DNA of 60,070 nucleotides from assembly GCA_028282925.1 (NCBI GenBank), contig JANQGV010000207.1, positions 1-60,070 on the forward strand. The letters are read 5' to 3'. Positions 52,190 through 60,070 of the stretch are shown here, one piece after another. This stretch comes from Thermodesulfobacteriota bacterium (lineage in GTDB: Bacteria; Desulfobacterota; WTBG01; CAIYCZ01; CAIRTM01). The translations under genes and the position numbers were made by a program. Within the stretch, counting starts at the first letter, position 1, and each line of letters begins with the position of its first letter. The notes beneath the pieces are model-generated. The model did not search any database. It was not told the origin of the DNA and saw only the letters and a list, made by a program, of their open reading frames with translations.

Positions 52190-52639
52190 CTACAGCCCCA
52201 GTTTATCCAGGATCGCGCGAGTATCGTCGGTTTCGGCAAAGTTCAACTCAGGCTGTATGTTTTCATAGAACAGTTCTTTGTTCCAGATTTCAAAATGATC
52301 AATGCTTCCGGCAATGACAATGTCCTTTTCAAAGTTCCCAAAGCTTTTCAATGCCGGCGGAATGAGAATACGGCCCTGTTTGTCGACCGTGCATTCTGTA
52401 GCAGCAGAGATAAAAAAGCGCTTAAACGCCCGAACCTCTTTTTTGCCGGTAGGCAGTTTGTTGAGTTCGGCTTCGTATTCTTCCCATACCTCTACGGGGT
52501 AGGCGACAAGACAGTTGTCCGGATATTTGGTGACGATCAGGGTATTGTCGTATTTTTTCTGCAGGATTTCACGAAACCGGGCCGGCAAAATGATACGACC
52601 TTTGGCATCTATTGTCTGATCGCTTTGTCCTCGAAACAT
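52190..52639 (-). CDS. mraZ: transcriptional regulator MraZ
   Basis: A 149-residue AbrB-like regulator of the dcw cluster, forming ring-shaped oligomers. Both tandem SpoVT/MraZ half-domains are seen: DAKGRIILPARFREIL at the N-terminus and VDKQGRILIPPALKSF later. It represses its own promoter by binding repeats just upstream of its start, and those repeats are present (see next). Confidence 0.96.
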   Translation of the reverse strand: MFRGQSDQTIDAKGRIILPARFREILQKKYDNTLIVTKYPDNCLVAYPVEVWEEYEAELNKLPTGKKEVRAFKRFFISAATECTVDKQGRILIPPALKSFGNFEKDIVIAGSIDHFEIWNKELFYENIQPELNFAETDDTRAILDKLGL

Positions 52640-52667
52640 TGAAACCCCTTTGTTTTTGGGTCAGTAA

Positions 52668-52695
52668 ACCACTTTCTACCACTTTACACCACTTT
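52668..52695 (-). promoter_or_regulatory. MraZ operator, three direct repeats
   Basis: On the minus strand AAAGTGGT occurs three times at an exact 10-bp period (plus-strand ACCACTTT at 52668-52675, 52678-52685, 52688-52695). Known MraZ sites are three direct repeats of a short G-rich or AAAGTG-type unit with 10-bp spacing. The array covers the predicted transcript start. Confidence 0.88.
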
Positions 52696-52702
52696 ATCAG
52701 GA

Positions 52703-52731
52703 AATATAGTATGTAATGGACCGGTTGTCAA
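52703..52731 (-). promoter_or_regulatory. dcw cluster promoter
   Basis: Minus strand TTGACA (52731-52726), 17-bp spacer, TATATT (52708-52703). This is a near-consensus sigma-70-type promoter, placed so that transcription starts at about 52696, at the edge of the MraZ boxes and 57 bases ahead of mraZ. Confidence 0.85.
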
Positions 52732-53052
52732 GAGTAAAATTGAAGCTTTTTCAATAAGTTCTGTGTAATTGTTGATATTTACGCAGATACTACATGTAGT
52801 TGTTGCCTTTTTGTGGATCGCAATATGTAGTGCTTGGGTGCGGTTTTTGAGAAGGAATAAAAGAAGTAGTTATTAAAAAAAATAAAAAATATTTTTATAT
52901 TTATGTAAAAAAATCACAGTATTGCAGTGAAAAAAGAAATATTATGGTTATGTCTAATAAAAAGCTTTAAATTATTCTTTTTAACTGTCTGTAATAACTT
53001 CACTTAGTGTGTGTTTTTAATAGTGCTTTTTATTGATATTTATTGGTTTTTA

Positions 53053-53210
53053 CTCTACTGGTGGTAGCCGGACACGTGATGATGCTGTTTCGTGGGTGGG
53101 GACGGGGTTAAGCCTGAACACAGTTTACCCAGGAGAGAGTCCTGCTTTCGGTGACGGAACCGGTCAATGGTTTTCATACGACGCAAGCCGGTTTGGCCCG
53201 GCTTATTTTT
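53053..53210 (+). ncRNA. candidate structured RNA with intrinsic terminator
   Basis: A GC-rich island (53053-53230) in very AT-rich DNA between mraZ and the cysK-like gene. It ends with the hairpin AAGCCGG/CCGGCTT (53185-53191 with 53198-53204) followed by ATTTTT, an intrinsic terminator. An upstream AGCCGG (53066-53071) could pair with the same right arm, giving two exclusive folds. Inside are a CAGGA/TCCTG hairpin around 53130-53144 and a TGACGG/CCGGTCA one. I match it to no known riboswitch, 6S or tmRNA. The frame through it (53033-53284) looks non-coding. The rest of the 52732-53280 gap shows nothing further. Confidence 0.4.
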
Positions 53211-53280
53211 CCGGCGGCATGGATGTCAAAAATGCACATAAAAGAGAACAAAAAAAATTAAAAAATAGGCAAGTTGATGA

Positions 53281-53310
53281 TTGACAACACATTGTCGGAA
53301 ATTCAATAAT
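53281..53310 (+). promoter_or_regulatory. promoter upstream of the cysteine-synthase-family gene
   Basis: TTGACA at 53281-53286, an 18-bp spacer and AATAAT at 53305-53310. Start near 53317 would give a leader of about 190 bases. Confidence 0.6.
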
Positions 53311-53330
53311 GTCATAATAGATCTGGAACC

Positions 53331-53507
53331 ATGTATGTATTTATTAAGGAAAGCTGTAGATTTACATCGGCTTTCGGTTCCTTCGGATACGGATTTCCGG
53401 CCCTGTCGTTGCAGACCCCCGGGAATGCTTCCGGGAGGAATCCTGCATCTGGAACAATGCTGTCAACAACACAAAGGAAATTCTTACCGGCTGCAAAGAG
53501 TAATTGA
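53331..53507 (+). CDS. leader ORF ahead of the cysteine-synthase-family gene
   Basis: A 58-codon frame from ATG 53331 to TGA 53505-53507, ending two bases before the ATG of the next gene. No proper ribosome binding site is seen. It codes for a Ser/Gly/Phe-rich peptide with one Cys (VFIKESCRF). The 13-base string ATCTGGAACMATG occurs at its start and again near 53448, a CCCGGGAATGCTTCCGGG stem lies inside, and the end would allow translational coupling. It may be a leader peptide or chance. Confidence 0.3.
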   Translation: MYVFIKESCRFTSAFGSFGYGFPALSLQTPGNASGRNPASGTMLSTTQRKFLPAAKSN

Positions 53508-53509
53508 CC

Positions 53510-54478
53510 ATGAAAACACTTTCCAAAATGATCGGCAATACCAGGGTGGTTGAGTTGTCTCATCTTGAAACAGGCGCGGGAACCCTTTTTCTCAAAATGT
53601 CGCTGCTGAACCCCAGCGGCAGCATCAAGGACGTTATGGCCGCCTACATGCTCGGTCAGGCGGAGAAGCGAAAAGCTCTGAAGCCCGGAGGCACAATACT
53701 GGAAGTTACCACCGGTAATACCGGTATTTCCTTCTCAATGCTTTCTTCGGTCAAAGGGTATGAATTTATCGCTGTGATGCCGGAACACATGAGCATTGAA
53801 CGCCGTCAGATGATGCGTGCCTTCGGAGCCCGCATCGTGCTGACTCCCAAGGAGCAGGATATGCCGGGAGCTATTGAACGGTACGAGGATCTCAAAAGCG
53901 TTTATCCGGATGCATGGCTGCCCAACCAGTTTGAAAACAAGGACAACATTGAAGCCCACAGGGTTTTTACGGGTACTGAGATTCTCAAGCAGGTGAGCCG
54001 GAAGATCGATTTCCTGGTTGCCGGTGCCGGTACCGGCGGTACGATTATAGGCTCGGCCCTTGCCGTTAAAAATGAATACCCCGATTGTAAAATCGTAACG
54101 GTCGAACCGGCGGAGTCGAGCGTGCTGTCGGGAGGCCCGGCCGGTTTGCACGGAATACAGGGAATAGGCGAGGGGTTTATCCCCGCAATCATTGCCGGCA
54201 ACCGCGACATGATCGACAAGGTCATCACGGTTTCCACTCTACAGTCAATGGACATGTGCCGGAGACTGGCACAGGAGGAAGGCATTCTGGCGGGTCCGTC
54301 AACCGGTGCAAATCTGTACGCCTCCCTGCAGATTCTGGAGGAACATCCCGGAGCCTGCATTGTTACCATCGCCCCCGACCGGGGGGAGCGTTATTTAAAC
54401 CTGGGGCTGTATGGATGTAATGCGAGCACCTGCCAGGAAAGCAGTATTTGTAAAAGCGCCCTTTTAGGCGATCAGTAG
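53510..54478 (+). CDS. cysteine synthase-family PLP enzyme (CysK/CysM-like)
   Basis: A 322-residue fold-type II PLP enzyme. The Schiff-base lysine is Lys40 (NPSGSIKDVM). TTGNTGISF binds the substrate; the PLP-phosphate loop is GAGTGGTIIG. Ordinarily O-acetylserine or O-phosphoserine plus sulfide gives cysteine; cystathionine beta-synthase-like or cysteine-desulfidase-like use is also possible. The tail (CNASTCQESSICKS) is unusually Cys-rich. ATG 53510 has AAGAG at the proper distance; a TTG at 53504 would add two codons. Confidence 0.9.
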   Translation: MKTLSKMIGNTRVVELSHLETGAGTLFLKMSLLNPSGSIKDVMAAYMLGQAEKRKALKPGGTILEVTTGNTGISFSMLSSVKGYEFIAVMPEHMSIERRQMMRAFGARIVLTPKEQDMPGAIERYEDLKSVYPDAWLPNQFENKDNIEAHRVFTGTEILKQVSRKIDFLVAGAGTGGTIIGSALAVKNEYPDCKIVTVEPAESSVLSGGPAGLHGIQGIGEGFIPAIIAGNRDMIDKVITVSTLQSMDMCRRLAQEEGILAGPSTGANLYASLQILEEHPGACIVTIAPDRGERYLNLGLYGCNASTCQESSICKSALLGDQ

Positions 54479-54574
54479 GCCGGAAGTTTTTTGAAAACGC
54501 AAACCAAAGACCGGCCGGAGTGACATGTTCTTTTACTCGGGCACGAGATCTGTTTCAATGATAAGGATTGCATA

Positions 54575-56305
54575 GTGAAAAAAAAGGGTTTCGGCACGCG
54601 CCCCTCAGAGATGAAGGGCCGAACCAAGAAAATCGATTTCGACGAAGGTGCGATGCAATCAGCGCGTACGCACCATACGCAGTCGGATGAAACAGTACTG
54701 AATGCCAGACGAAAACCGCCCCGAAGGTCAGGCACGGCATTGAAAATGATTGCCGGTGCCGTGTTTTTGCTGGTGGCGGGTATACTGGTCGGCAGCCTGT
54801 TTTCATCCGGTTTTTCGCTGCAACCCGCTCTCGACCATGTTGTGTTTGTCTCCGGCGAACGCAAGGTCGGTGTTCAGGAAGGGGCACCCTTTACCGTTCC
54901 ATTCCGGGACGGTCTTGTCCTGCAGAGGGTCAATCTGAAGGGTCTGTATCGTTTTTTTCCACCCGACGATATTGTGGTTTCCGTTTCAGGGGTGCCGGAG
55001 GAGACGAATCTGTTCGGAGTGGATATTGTGCCCCTGCTGGCGCCGGAGAAGGAGCTTTCCTATACCATGGACATCCGGAAAGGTGCCGATGTCCTGGGGA
55101 AGATTTCGATAGTGCTTACCATGAATGCCCAGGACTGGATTTCACGGGCGGAGATGGTTGAAGACAAAAAGGTGCAGACCGTCTGCTATAATAAAGCAAT
55201 CGCTCTGGACCCGGATTCCGAAGAATCCCATGTTGCTCTCGGCCGCCTGTATGAAAAAGAGAAAAAAATCACAAAAGCCATTGCGGAATACCGGCACGCC
55301 ATCCGGATCAATCCCGCCAACGTTTCAGCCCTGCAATCGCTGGCTAAACTGTATAAACGCAAGGGCAGCAGCAAGCGCCTGCAACAGACCTATGAGAAAC
55401 TGGGCAAGGCCGATGAGAAGAAGGCCGATATCCATTATTTCCAGGCCGGCCGCATTGCTGAAAAAAGAAGGTTGCCCGACAAGGCGATGGTGCTGTATCG
55501 TAAGGCCCTGTCGAAAAACCGGGCACACATAGACGCGCGGCAGCGCCTGATCAAGCTCTATGAAAAGGGCAAACAGTGGAACCGGGTTGCCGGCAACACC
55601 AGGGTGCTGCTGGAATATACCCCCAAAAACGCCGATCTCTACATTTATTTGTCCGAGGCATATCTTCAGATGGACAAGGTGTCGGCCGCCCTGCGTGCGG
55701 CCAAAAAGGCCGAAGGTCTCAAGCCCCGGGATGAGTCGATTTATATCCAGCTTGCCCTGTTGCATGAGCGGGCCAAGAAAAACAACGATGCCCTGGCATA
55801 CTACAAAAAGGCCCTCAAAATAAATGATAAAAACGCCGCAGTCTGCAACAACATCGGGGTGCTTCTGGAGCAGAAGGGAAGGCGATCGGAAGCCGTGGGG
55901 TATTATGAAAAGGCGGTTGCACTGGAGGGCGGAAATACCGGCTACTGTATCAATCTTGCCGATGCCTATGAGAAATTGAAGAAATGGAAAAAGGCATCGG
56001 CATTGTACGAAAAGATTGTGGCCCGGGACAAAACCAATAAGGCTGCCTGGGAGTCGCTGGCTGTGGTGCAGTATAAAGCCAAGAATAAATGGAAAGCGTT
56101 GGAGGCCTACCAGGCTTTGTCCCGACTGGAACCAAAAAAAATACTCTGGCATAAAAAAACCGCCGTGTTGTACGAACAGCTTGGACGGCTGGATAAGGCC
56201 CGCCAGCAGTATAAAATTATCCTGGGTATTGATCCGTCAAACAAGGAAGCAAAACAGAAATATGTGGAAATTTCCAAAAAACAGGTGAAGGGACGAGTGA
56301 AATAA
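54575..56305 (+). CDS. membrane-anchored TPR protein
   Basis: A 576-residue protein: basic cytoplasmic N-terminus (1-55), one TM helix (about 57-80), a beta-rich segment (about 90-185) and then about ten TPR units to the C-terminus (for example SHVALGRLYEKEKKITKAIA, AVCNNIGVLLEQKGRRSEAV, WESLAVVQYKAKNKWKALEA). Alanine and lysine dominate. TPR domains scaffold complexes; no specific role is visible. Start GTG 54575, with AAGGATT seven bases before it. It lies 96 bp after the cysK-like gene and 99 bp before the nitroreductase. Confidence 0.78.
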   Translation: MKKKGFGTRPSEMKGRTKKIDFDEGAMQSARTHHTQSDETVLNARRKPPRRSGTALKMIAGAVFLLVAGILVGSLFSSGFSLQPALDHVVFVSGERKVGVQEGAPFTVPFRDGLVLQRVNLKGLYRFFPPDDIVVSVSGVPEETNLFGVDIVPLLAPEKELSYTMDIRKGADVLGKISIVLTMNAQDWISRAEMVEDKKVQTVCYNKAIALDPDSEESHVALGRLYEKEKKITKAIAEYRHAIRINPANVSALQSLAKLYKRKGSSKRLQQTYEKLGKADEKKADIHYFQAGRIAEKRRLPDKAMVLYRKALSKNRAHIDARQRLIKLYEKGKQWNRVAGNTRVLLEYTPKNADLYIYLSEAYLQMDKVSAALRAAKKAEGLKPRDESIYIQLALLHERAKKNNDALAYYKKALKINDKNAAVCNNIGVLLEQKGRRSEAVGYYEKAVALEGGNTGYCINLADAYEKLKKWKKASALYEKIVARDKTNKAAWESLAVVQYKAKNKWKALEAYQALSRLEPKKILWHKKTAVLYEQLGRLDKARQQYKIILGIDPSNKEAKQKYVEISKKQVKGRVK

Positions 56306-56404
56306 TGGATGCCGGCAGCATTACCGCCTCGGGCTTGACACCCGTCGTTATTTTTGTTAACCTATTAATATAACATTGTTTTTTATTTAGAGGAGTATAT
56401 GCTC

Positions 56405-56959
56405 ATGGAACTCATGGATGCAATCAGGGGACGCAGAAGCATTCGTAAATACACAGACGACATGCCGTCTGATGATGATATCGGCTACATACTGGAAGCC
56501 GCCCGGCAGGCTCCTTCCTGGGCCAATACCCAGTGCTGGGAGTTTGTGCTGGTGACCGATGCGGAAACCAAAGAGAAGCTGGCCACGACGCTGCCGGAGA
56601 CAAACCCGGCCCACAAGGCGGTTACCATGGCCCCGGTCGTTATCGTCGTCTGTGCCAAAAAAGGGATTTCCGGTCATTTCAAGGGTAAGGCGGTTACCGA
56701 TAAGGGTGACTGGCTTCTGTTTGACGTTGCCCTGGCATTACAGAACCTGACCCTGGCGGCGTACGAGCGGGGACTGGGAACCGTGCATACCGGTTTTTTT
56801 GATTCACGCAAGGCAGAAGAGATTATTAACGTACCTGATGGCGTTACCGTGGTTGAGTTGCTCCCGCTGGGGTATCCCGAGAAAGAAGGGCGGGTGACTC
56901 CCCGTAAGGAAATCCAGGAGTTTGTGTTTTATAACACCTACGGCCGGAAAGAAAAATAA
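56405..56959 (+). CDS. nitroreductase-family flavoprotein
   Basis: A 184-residue FMN protein of the nitroreductase superfamily. MDAIRGRRSIRKYTDDMP is the hallmark FMN-binding N-terminus, AARQAPSWANTQCWEFVLV the flavin loop, and GLGTVHTGFFDSRKAEEI, then LPLGYPEKEGR, the FMN/C-terminal motif. It reduces nitro-, quinone- or related substrates; the true substrate is unknown. ATG 56405 is nine bases after AGAGGAG; ATG 56399 lies too close to it. Confidence 0.92.
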   Translation: MELMDAIRGRRSIRKYTDDMPSDDDIGYILEAARQAPSWANTQCWEFVLVTDAETKEKLATTLPETNPAHKAVTMAPVVIVVCAKKGISGHFKGKAVTDKGDWLLFDVALALQNLTLAAYERGLGTVHTGFFDSRKAEEIINVPDGVTVVELLPLGYPEKEGRVTPRKEIQEFVFYNTYGRKEK

Positions 56960-57006
56960 CCCCGTTCAGCGCAGGACGCTTCCGACGGGTATGAGTTGAA
57001 AACCAT

Positions 57007-57663
57007 ATGGGATTGTTCATTGTATTCGAAGGCATCGAGGGGTGCGGGAAAACTACGCAAATAGCATTGCTGGAGTCCTACCTCGCAGAAAAAAAGCTTC
57101 CGGTTATTCGAACGCGTGAGCCGGGAGGTACCCCTGTCAGCGAGGAAATCCGAAAGATATTTCTGCACAGCAGTAATAAAGAAATTCTTCCCCTCACCGA
57201 GCTTCTGCTTGTTGTTGCCGCCCGGGTACAGCACGTGCAACAGGTAATCAAGCCGGGCCTTGATCGCGGAGCTGTAGTGCTCTGCGACAGGTTTTTCGAT
57301 GCAACCGCCGCATACCAGGGGTATGCCGGAGGCGTTTCTCTGCCGGTTATCGACCAGTGCCACGATCTTTTTCTGGAAGCCCTAGCGCCGGACATCACAC
57401 TGCTGTTCGACTGTCCGGCCGAGACGGGGCTGCGCCGCTCCCGCAGCAGAAACCGTGAGGAGGGAATTGAGGAAACCGAAGGCCGGTTCGAGGACAAGGA
57501 CCTGGCGTTTCACACCAAAGTGCGCAACGGCTATCTTGAACGGGCCCGCCGGGAGCCGGAGCGGTTTTCAGTGATTGACGCGCAGTCGTCCATCGAGGAG
57601 ACCCGGGAGGAGATCTTACGCATAGTGAAGCCGGTGCTGCAGGAGCGTGGGTATGGCCTTTGA
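57007..57663 (+). CDS. tmk: thymidylate kinase
   Basis: A 218-residue kinase that converts dTMP to dTDP. P-loop FEGIEGCGKTTQ, the DR motif CDRFFDATAAYQGY, TREPGGTPVSEEIR and the lid region SRNREEG are all present. It overlaps the next gene (holB) by 11 bases, a conserved pairing. Confidence 0.97.
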   Translation: MGLFIVFEGIEGCGKTTQIALLESYLAEKKLPVIRTREPGGTPVSEEIRKIFLHSSNKEILPLTELLLVVAARVQHVQQVIKPGLDRGAVVLCDRFFDATAAYQGYAGGVSLPVIDQCHDLFLEALAPDITLLFDCPAETGLRRSRSRNREEGIEETEGRFEDKDLAFHTKVRNGYLERARREPERFSVIDAQSSIEETREEILRIVKPVLQERGYGL

Positions 57664-58615
57664 AAGCATAGTCGGTCATCAGAAGCCGATCACTCTTTTG
57701 CGCAGCATGCTGAAAAGCAGCCTGATCCCGCACGCATTTCTTTTTTCAGGAAACGAGGGCATCGGCAAGCGCATGGTCGCTCTCTCGTTTGTAAAATCCC
57801 TGAACTGCCGGGACGAAGGCGACGACTGTTGCGATGTCTGCCGGTCCTGCAGTAAAATAGACGGGATGATACATCCGGATGTCGTGCTTGTTGAGCCGGA
57901 GAAGAATGTCATAAAAATAGACCAGATCAGGACGATCCAACAGGACATAGCCTTCCAGCCCCTTGAGGGCCGGAAAAAAGCGGTGCTTATCGACCAGGCC
58001 GAAAGAATGAATGCCAGTGCGGCCAACTGTTTGCTGAAAACCCTGGAGGAGCCGCCCGAGGATACCGTACTGATCCTGATTGCCGGCGGTTCCGCCGATA
58101 TGTTGCCTACAATTCTGTCGCGGTGCCAGCGGCTGCCGTTTTCACCCCTGGGGCGCAAAGATCTTGTTGAGGTGCTCTGTTCCCTGGGCTCGGACACGGC
58201 TGAGGCGGAGCAGGTTGCCCCGTATGCCGACGGAAGCGTGGGCAAGGCCGGGCTGTTGCTTGAGAGCGGTTTTTTGCAGCGCCGGGCCGACATCGCAGGT
58301 GTGTTTCAGTCAACGGATGCCGCAACCGTCGACTCCCTGCTGGGCCTGGCCCAGCAGATGAGTGCCGATGCAGCGAGCATTGATCTGATGCTGGAATTTT
58401 TGCTGGCATGGTATCGGGATGTGCTGCTGGCCCGGGAGGGCCTGCCGGAGTCGCTGTTGCATAACAGCGATCTGATTGATGATATATACAATGCCGCTGC
58501 GCTGGAAACACGGGACAGCCTGGTTGCGAAAATTAAAAAAATCCAGTGGATACAGAATAGCGCGGCCCTGAATCCTGATATGCAATTGGGACTGGAAAGC
58601 GTTTTCCTGCAGTAG
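57653..58615 (+). CDS. holB: DNA polymerase III subunit delta'
   Basis: A 320-residue clamp-loader AAA+ subunit. The zinc-binding cysteines are CCDVCRSC; the P-loop is the degenerate FSGNEGIGKRMVA, typical of delta'. IDQAERMNASAANCLLKTLEEPP carries the conserved sensor-region signature, with LSRCQRLPFSPL after it. ATG 57653 has AGGAG seven bases upstream; the ORF could start at GTG 57647. It lies within tmk-holB-ricT. Confidence 0.95.
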   Translation: MAFESIVGHQKPITLLRSMLKSSLIPHAFLFSGNEGIGKRMVALSFVKSLNCRDEGDDCCDVCRSCSKIDGMIHPDVVLVEPEKNVIKIDQIRTIQQDIAFQPLEGRKKAVLIDQAERMNASAANCLLKTLEEPPEDTVLILIAGGSADMLPTILSRCQRLPFSPLGRKDLVEVLCSLGSDTAEAEQVAPYADGSVGKAGLLLESGFLQRRADIAGVFQSTDAATVDSLLGLAQQMSADAASIDLMLEFLLAWYRDVLLAREGLPESLLHNSDLIDDIYNAAALETRDSLVAKIKKIQWIQNSAALNPDMQLGLESVFLQ

Positions 58616-58643
58616 TGCGGTTTACTCTCTATGGAGATATGGA

Positions 58644-59474
58644 ATGGAAAATATAGTCGGTGTTAAAATGAGGAAGCAACTGCAACCGATTGATGCAGAT
58701 GCTGCTGGTTTGGATATGCAGATCGACGATAAGGTGATGGTGGAGACGAAAAACGGGCCCACCCTGGGCACGATCGTCCCCCGCCCGGCGTATAAGCGAT
58801 GCATATCCTGTAATAAAAAAAACTACCCGAAAATTTTGCGTAAAGCCGAAGATGCCGACATGCGTCAGGAAGAGCTCAATATTCGGATGGAACGTGACTA
58901 CTTCCAGGTATGTCAAAACAAGATCCAGAAACACAAACTTCCCATGAAGCTTGTGGATGTGGAGATCGTTCCCGACGGCAGTAAAGTCGTCTTTCTGTTT
59001 GTTGCCGAAAACCGGGTTGACTTCCGGCAGTTGGTGAAAGAACTGGCCGCCGACCTGCGGACCAGGATTGAAATGCGCCAGATCGGGGCCCGCAGTGAGG
59101 CCCAGCGAATCGGCGGCATCGGATGCTGCGGCCGTGAACTGTGCTGCGCCGGCTTCCTGCAGAAGTTTTGCCCGGTGACCGTTAAAATGACCAAAGAGCA
59201 GGGGCTGCCCCTTGATCCGGAAAAAATATCCGGGGTCTGTGGACGCCTGATGTGCTGTCTGTCCTATGAATATGATACCTATGTCAAGCTGAAGCAGGGG
59301 CTCCCCAAGGTCGGCAAAAGAATCAAGACCGAAAAGGGCCCCGGTAAAATCAGGCAGATTAACATTATTTCAAAGAAAATTGTTGTTGAGCTTGAGGACG
59401 GCATGTTCGTAGATATGGCCATTGAGGACTATAAGCCCGAGATGCTGATCAAACAACAGCAACAACAGCATTAG
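58644..59474 (+). CDS. ricT: PSP1-domain protein, RicT/YaaT-like
   Basis: A 276-residue protein with a PSP1 domain. The Cys-rich core (GGIGCCGRELCCAGFLQKF; CGRLMCCLSYEYDTY) is characteristic of RicT, which in Bacillus binds an iron-sulfur cluster with RicA/RicF and affects RNA processing. The C-terminal region is a KOW-like turn (GPGKIRQI) and ends in a Gln tract. GGAG precedes ATG 58644. Its position after holB is conserved across many bacteria. Confidence 0.93.
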   Translation: MENIVGVKMRKQLQPIDADAAGLDMQIDDKVMVETKNGPTLGTIVPRPAYKRCISCNKKNYPKILRKAEDADMRQEELNIRMERDYFQVCQNKIQKHKLPMKLVDVEIVPDGSKVVFLFVAENRVDFRQLVKELAADLRTRIEMRQIGARSEAQRIGGIGCCGRELCCAGFLQKFCPVTVKMTKEQGLPLDPEKISGVCGRLMCCLSYEYDTYVKLKQGLPKVGKRIKTEKGPGKIRQINIISKKIVVELEDGMFVDMAIEDYKPEMLIKQQQQQH

Positions 59475-59521
59475 AGAGCATTCTTTTTATCTGGTTGTTG
59501 TGTTTTTTATTCAGATTTTAA

Positions 59522-59549
59522 TTGACAAAGTAATCAATATTGCTATAAT
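59522..59549 (+). promoter_or_regulatory. tRNA operon promoter
   Basis: TTGACA at 59522-59527, a 16-bp spacer and TATAAT at 59544-59549: both boxes are consensus. It lies 18 bases before the tRNA-Gly gene and should drive both tRNAs. Confidence 0.88.
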
Positions 59550-59566
59550 TACTGTTTTAATGCTGA

Positions 59567-59641
59567 GCGGGAATAACTCAGTGGTAGAGTACGACCTTGC
59601 CAAGGTCGGAGTCGCGGGTTCAAATCCCGTTTCCCGCTCCA
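59567..59641 (+). tRNA. tRNA-Gly (GCC)
   Basis: A 75-base cloverleaf: acceptor GCGGGAA/TTCCCGC, D arm with CTCAGTGGTAGAG, anticodon arm CGACC-TTGCCAA-GGTCG giving GCC, T arm GCGGG-TTCAAAT-CCCGT, CCA encoded. All arms are paired. Confidence 0.96.
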
Positions 59642-59652
59642 TTTTTTTATTT

Positions 59653-59727
<75 letters not shown>

Positions 59728-59837
59728 CTTGCTACAATCGGGTTTGCAAATGAGATGATGAATTTGCAGGCCTTTTTTTGTGCCTTTTTTCTATCCTGTT
59801 TGGCGAGTGAATTTTATAACTGCAATCCTTTAACCGT

Positions 59838-60070
59838 GCGACCCGAAAAGCTTTGAGCGTTTCATGGTGAATACGTTTATAAGACGCTTCGCGTCTTCTC
59901 CCTACTTTTCTTTGCTCGCTCCAAAGAAAAGTAGGCAAAAGAAAAGGCGCCCTGCAACTTGTCCCGCCGCTGGCGGGATGCCCTCGCGGCACGATTCCAG
60001 TCGGCGGGTCAACAAACTCGTCCCGGCAAGCCGGGACTCAAACATGTCGACCCTTATTCCCTCCTGAAAT
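59838..60070. repeat. dispersed structured repeat, copy C (cut by window end)
   Basis: Starts GCGACCCGAA like copy B. It has the AAGACGC-TTC-GCGTCTT hairpin (59881-59897) and the 14-bp stem CCTACTTTTCTTTG/CAAAGAAAAGTAGG (59901-59914 with 59922-59935). The CCTGCAACTTGTCCCGCC core follows, with the CCCGGC-AA-GCCGGG hairpin near 60022-60035. The closing arm is at the window end and may be incomplete. Between tRNA-Cys and this copy (59728-59837) I see nothing. Confidence 0.85.

Noticed and set aside
53033-53284. Frame through the GC-rich island upstream of the cysteine-synthase-family gene
   Set aside because: No ribosome binding site, and an intrinsic terminator lies inside it; the GC island and hairpins fit RNA better.
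55325-56152. 275-codon frame antisense to the TPR protein
   Set aside because: Mirror of repetitive TPR codons; no start signals.

Overview
The window reads as chromosomal DNA of a free-living Gram-negative bacterium. It has a lipid A type acyltransferase, a FadL/PorV-like outer-membrane barrel, several lipoproteins, and a MurE with the DNPR motif typical of meso-diaminopimelate peptidoglycan. The gene set (radical-SAM/B12 protein after ftsZ, short-type leuCD, RicT beside tmk-holB, CFI-box-like C-termini) is most like Desulfobacterota ('deltaproteobacteria'). That placement is inference from gene content, with no rRNA gene in view.

Layout: (1) 1-1037, an AT-rich end with a possible gene fragment and a HEPN-like protein. 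(2) 1269-5470, an IlvY-like LysR regulator divergent from leuCDB, closed by a strong hairpin. (3) 5485-11112, three minus-strand envelope or secreted proteins. (4) 11531-17201, a tight minus-strand operon: ECF sigma factor, double zinc-finger anti-sigma factor, CHAT protease-transmembrane-CsgG-like fusion, and CsgG-like lipoprotein with TPRs and Ig-like domains. This is the best candidate for an undescribed system. (5) 17515-21460, an APH-fold kinase divergent from thrC-response regulator-MBL hydrolase. (6) 21588-26258, a RAYT transposase with its REPs, a 52-bp perfect palindrome, an AEC transporter, a structured dispersed repeat, a lipid A acyltransferase, a Kdo-kinase-like protein and a small membrane protein. 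(7) 26357-31364, a long untranslated leader, a 1310-aa secreted protein and a 127-aa secreted protein with a CFI-box-like C-terminus, closed by a terminator. (8) 32116-34828, a degenerate sigma-54-activator-like AAA+ protein and a B12-binding radical SAM protein. (9) 34907-52731, a near-complete dcw (division and cell wall) cluster read leftwards from a consensus promoter with three MraZ boxes: mraZ-rsmH-ftsL-ftsI-murE-murF-(response regulator)-mraY-murD-ftsW-murG-(small ORF)-murC-ddl-ftsQ-ftsA-ftsZ-terminator. murB is missing. (10) 53053-59474, a candidate structured RNA, a cysteine-synthase-family gene with a leader ORF, a TPR protein, a nitroreductase, and tmk-holB-ricT. (11) 59522-60070, tRNA-Gly and tRNA-Cys behind a consensus promoter, then the third copy of the dispersed repeat, cut by the window end.

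How they work together: the dcw genes build and divide the meso-DAP wall, leuCDB and thrC make leucine and threonine, and tmk-holB-ricT is a conserved replication/RNA-related trio. The envelope genes in regions 3, 4 and 7 are accessory and carry most of the novelty. Non-coding repeats are prominent: at least two REP families, a three-copy multi-hairpin repeat of about 200-330 bp, and the palindrome. No CRISPR array, prophage or rRNA operon was seen.
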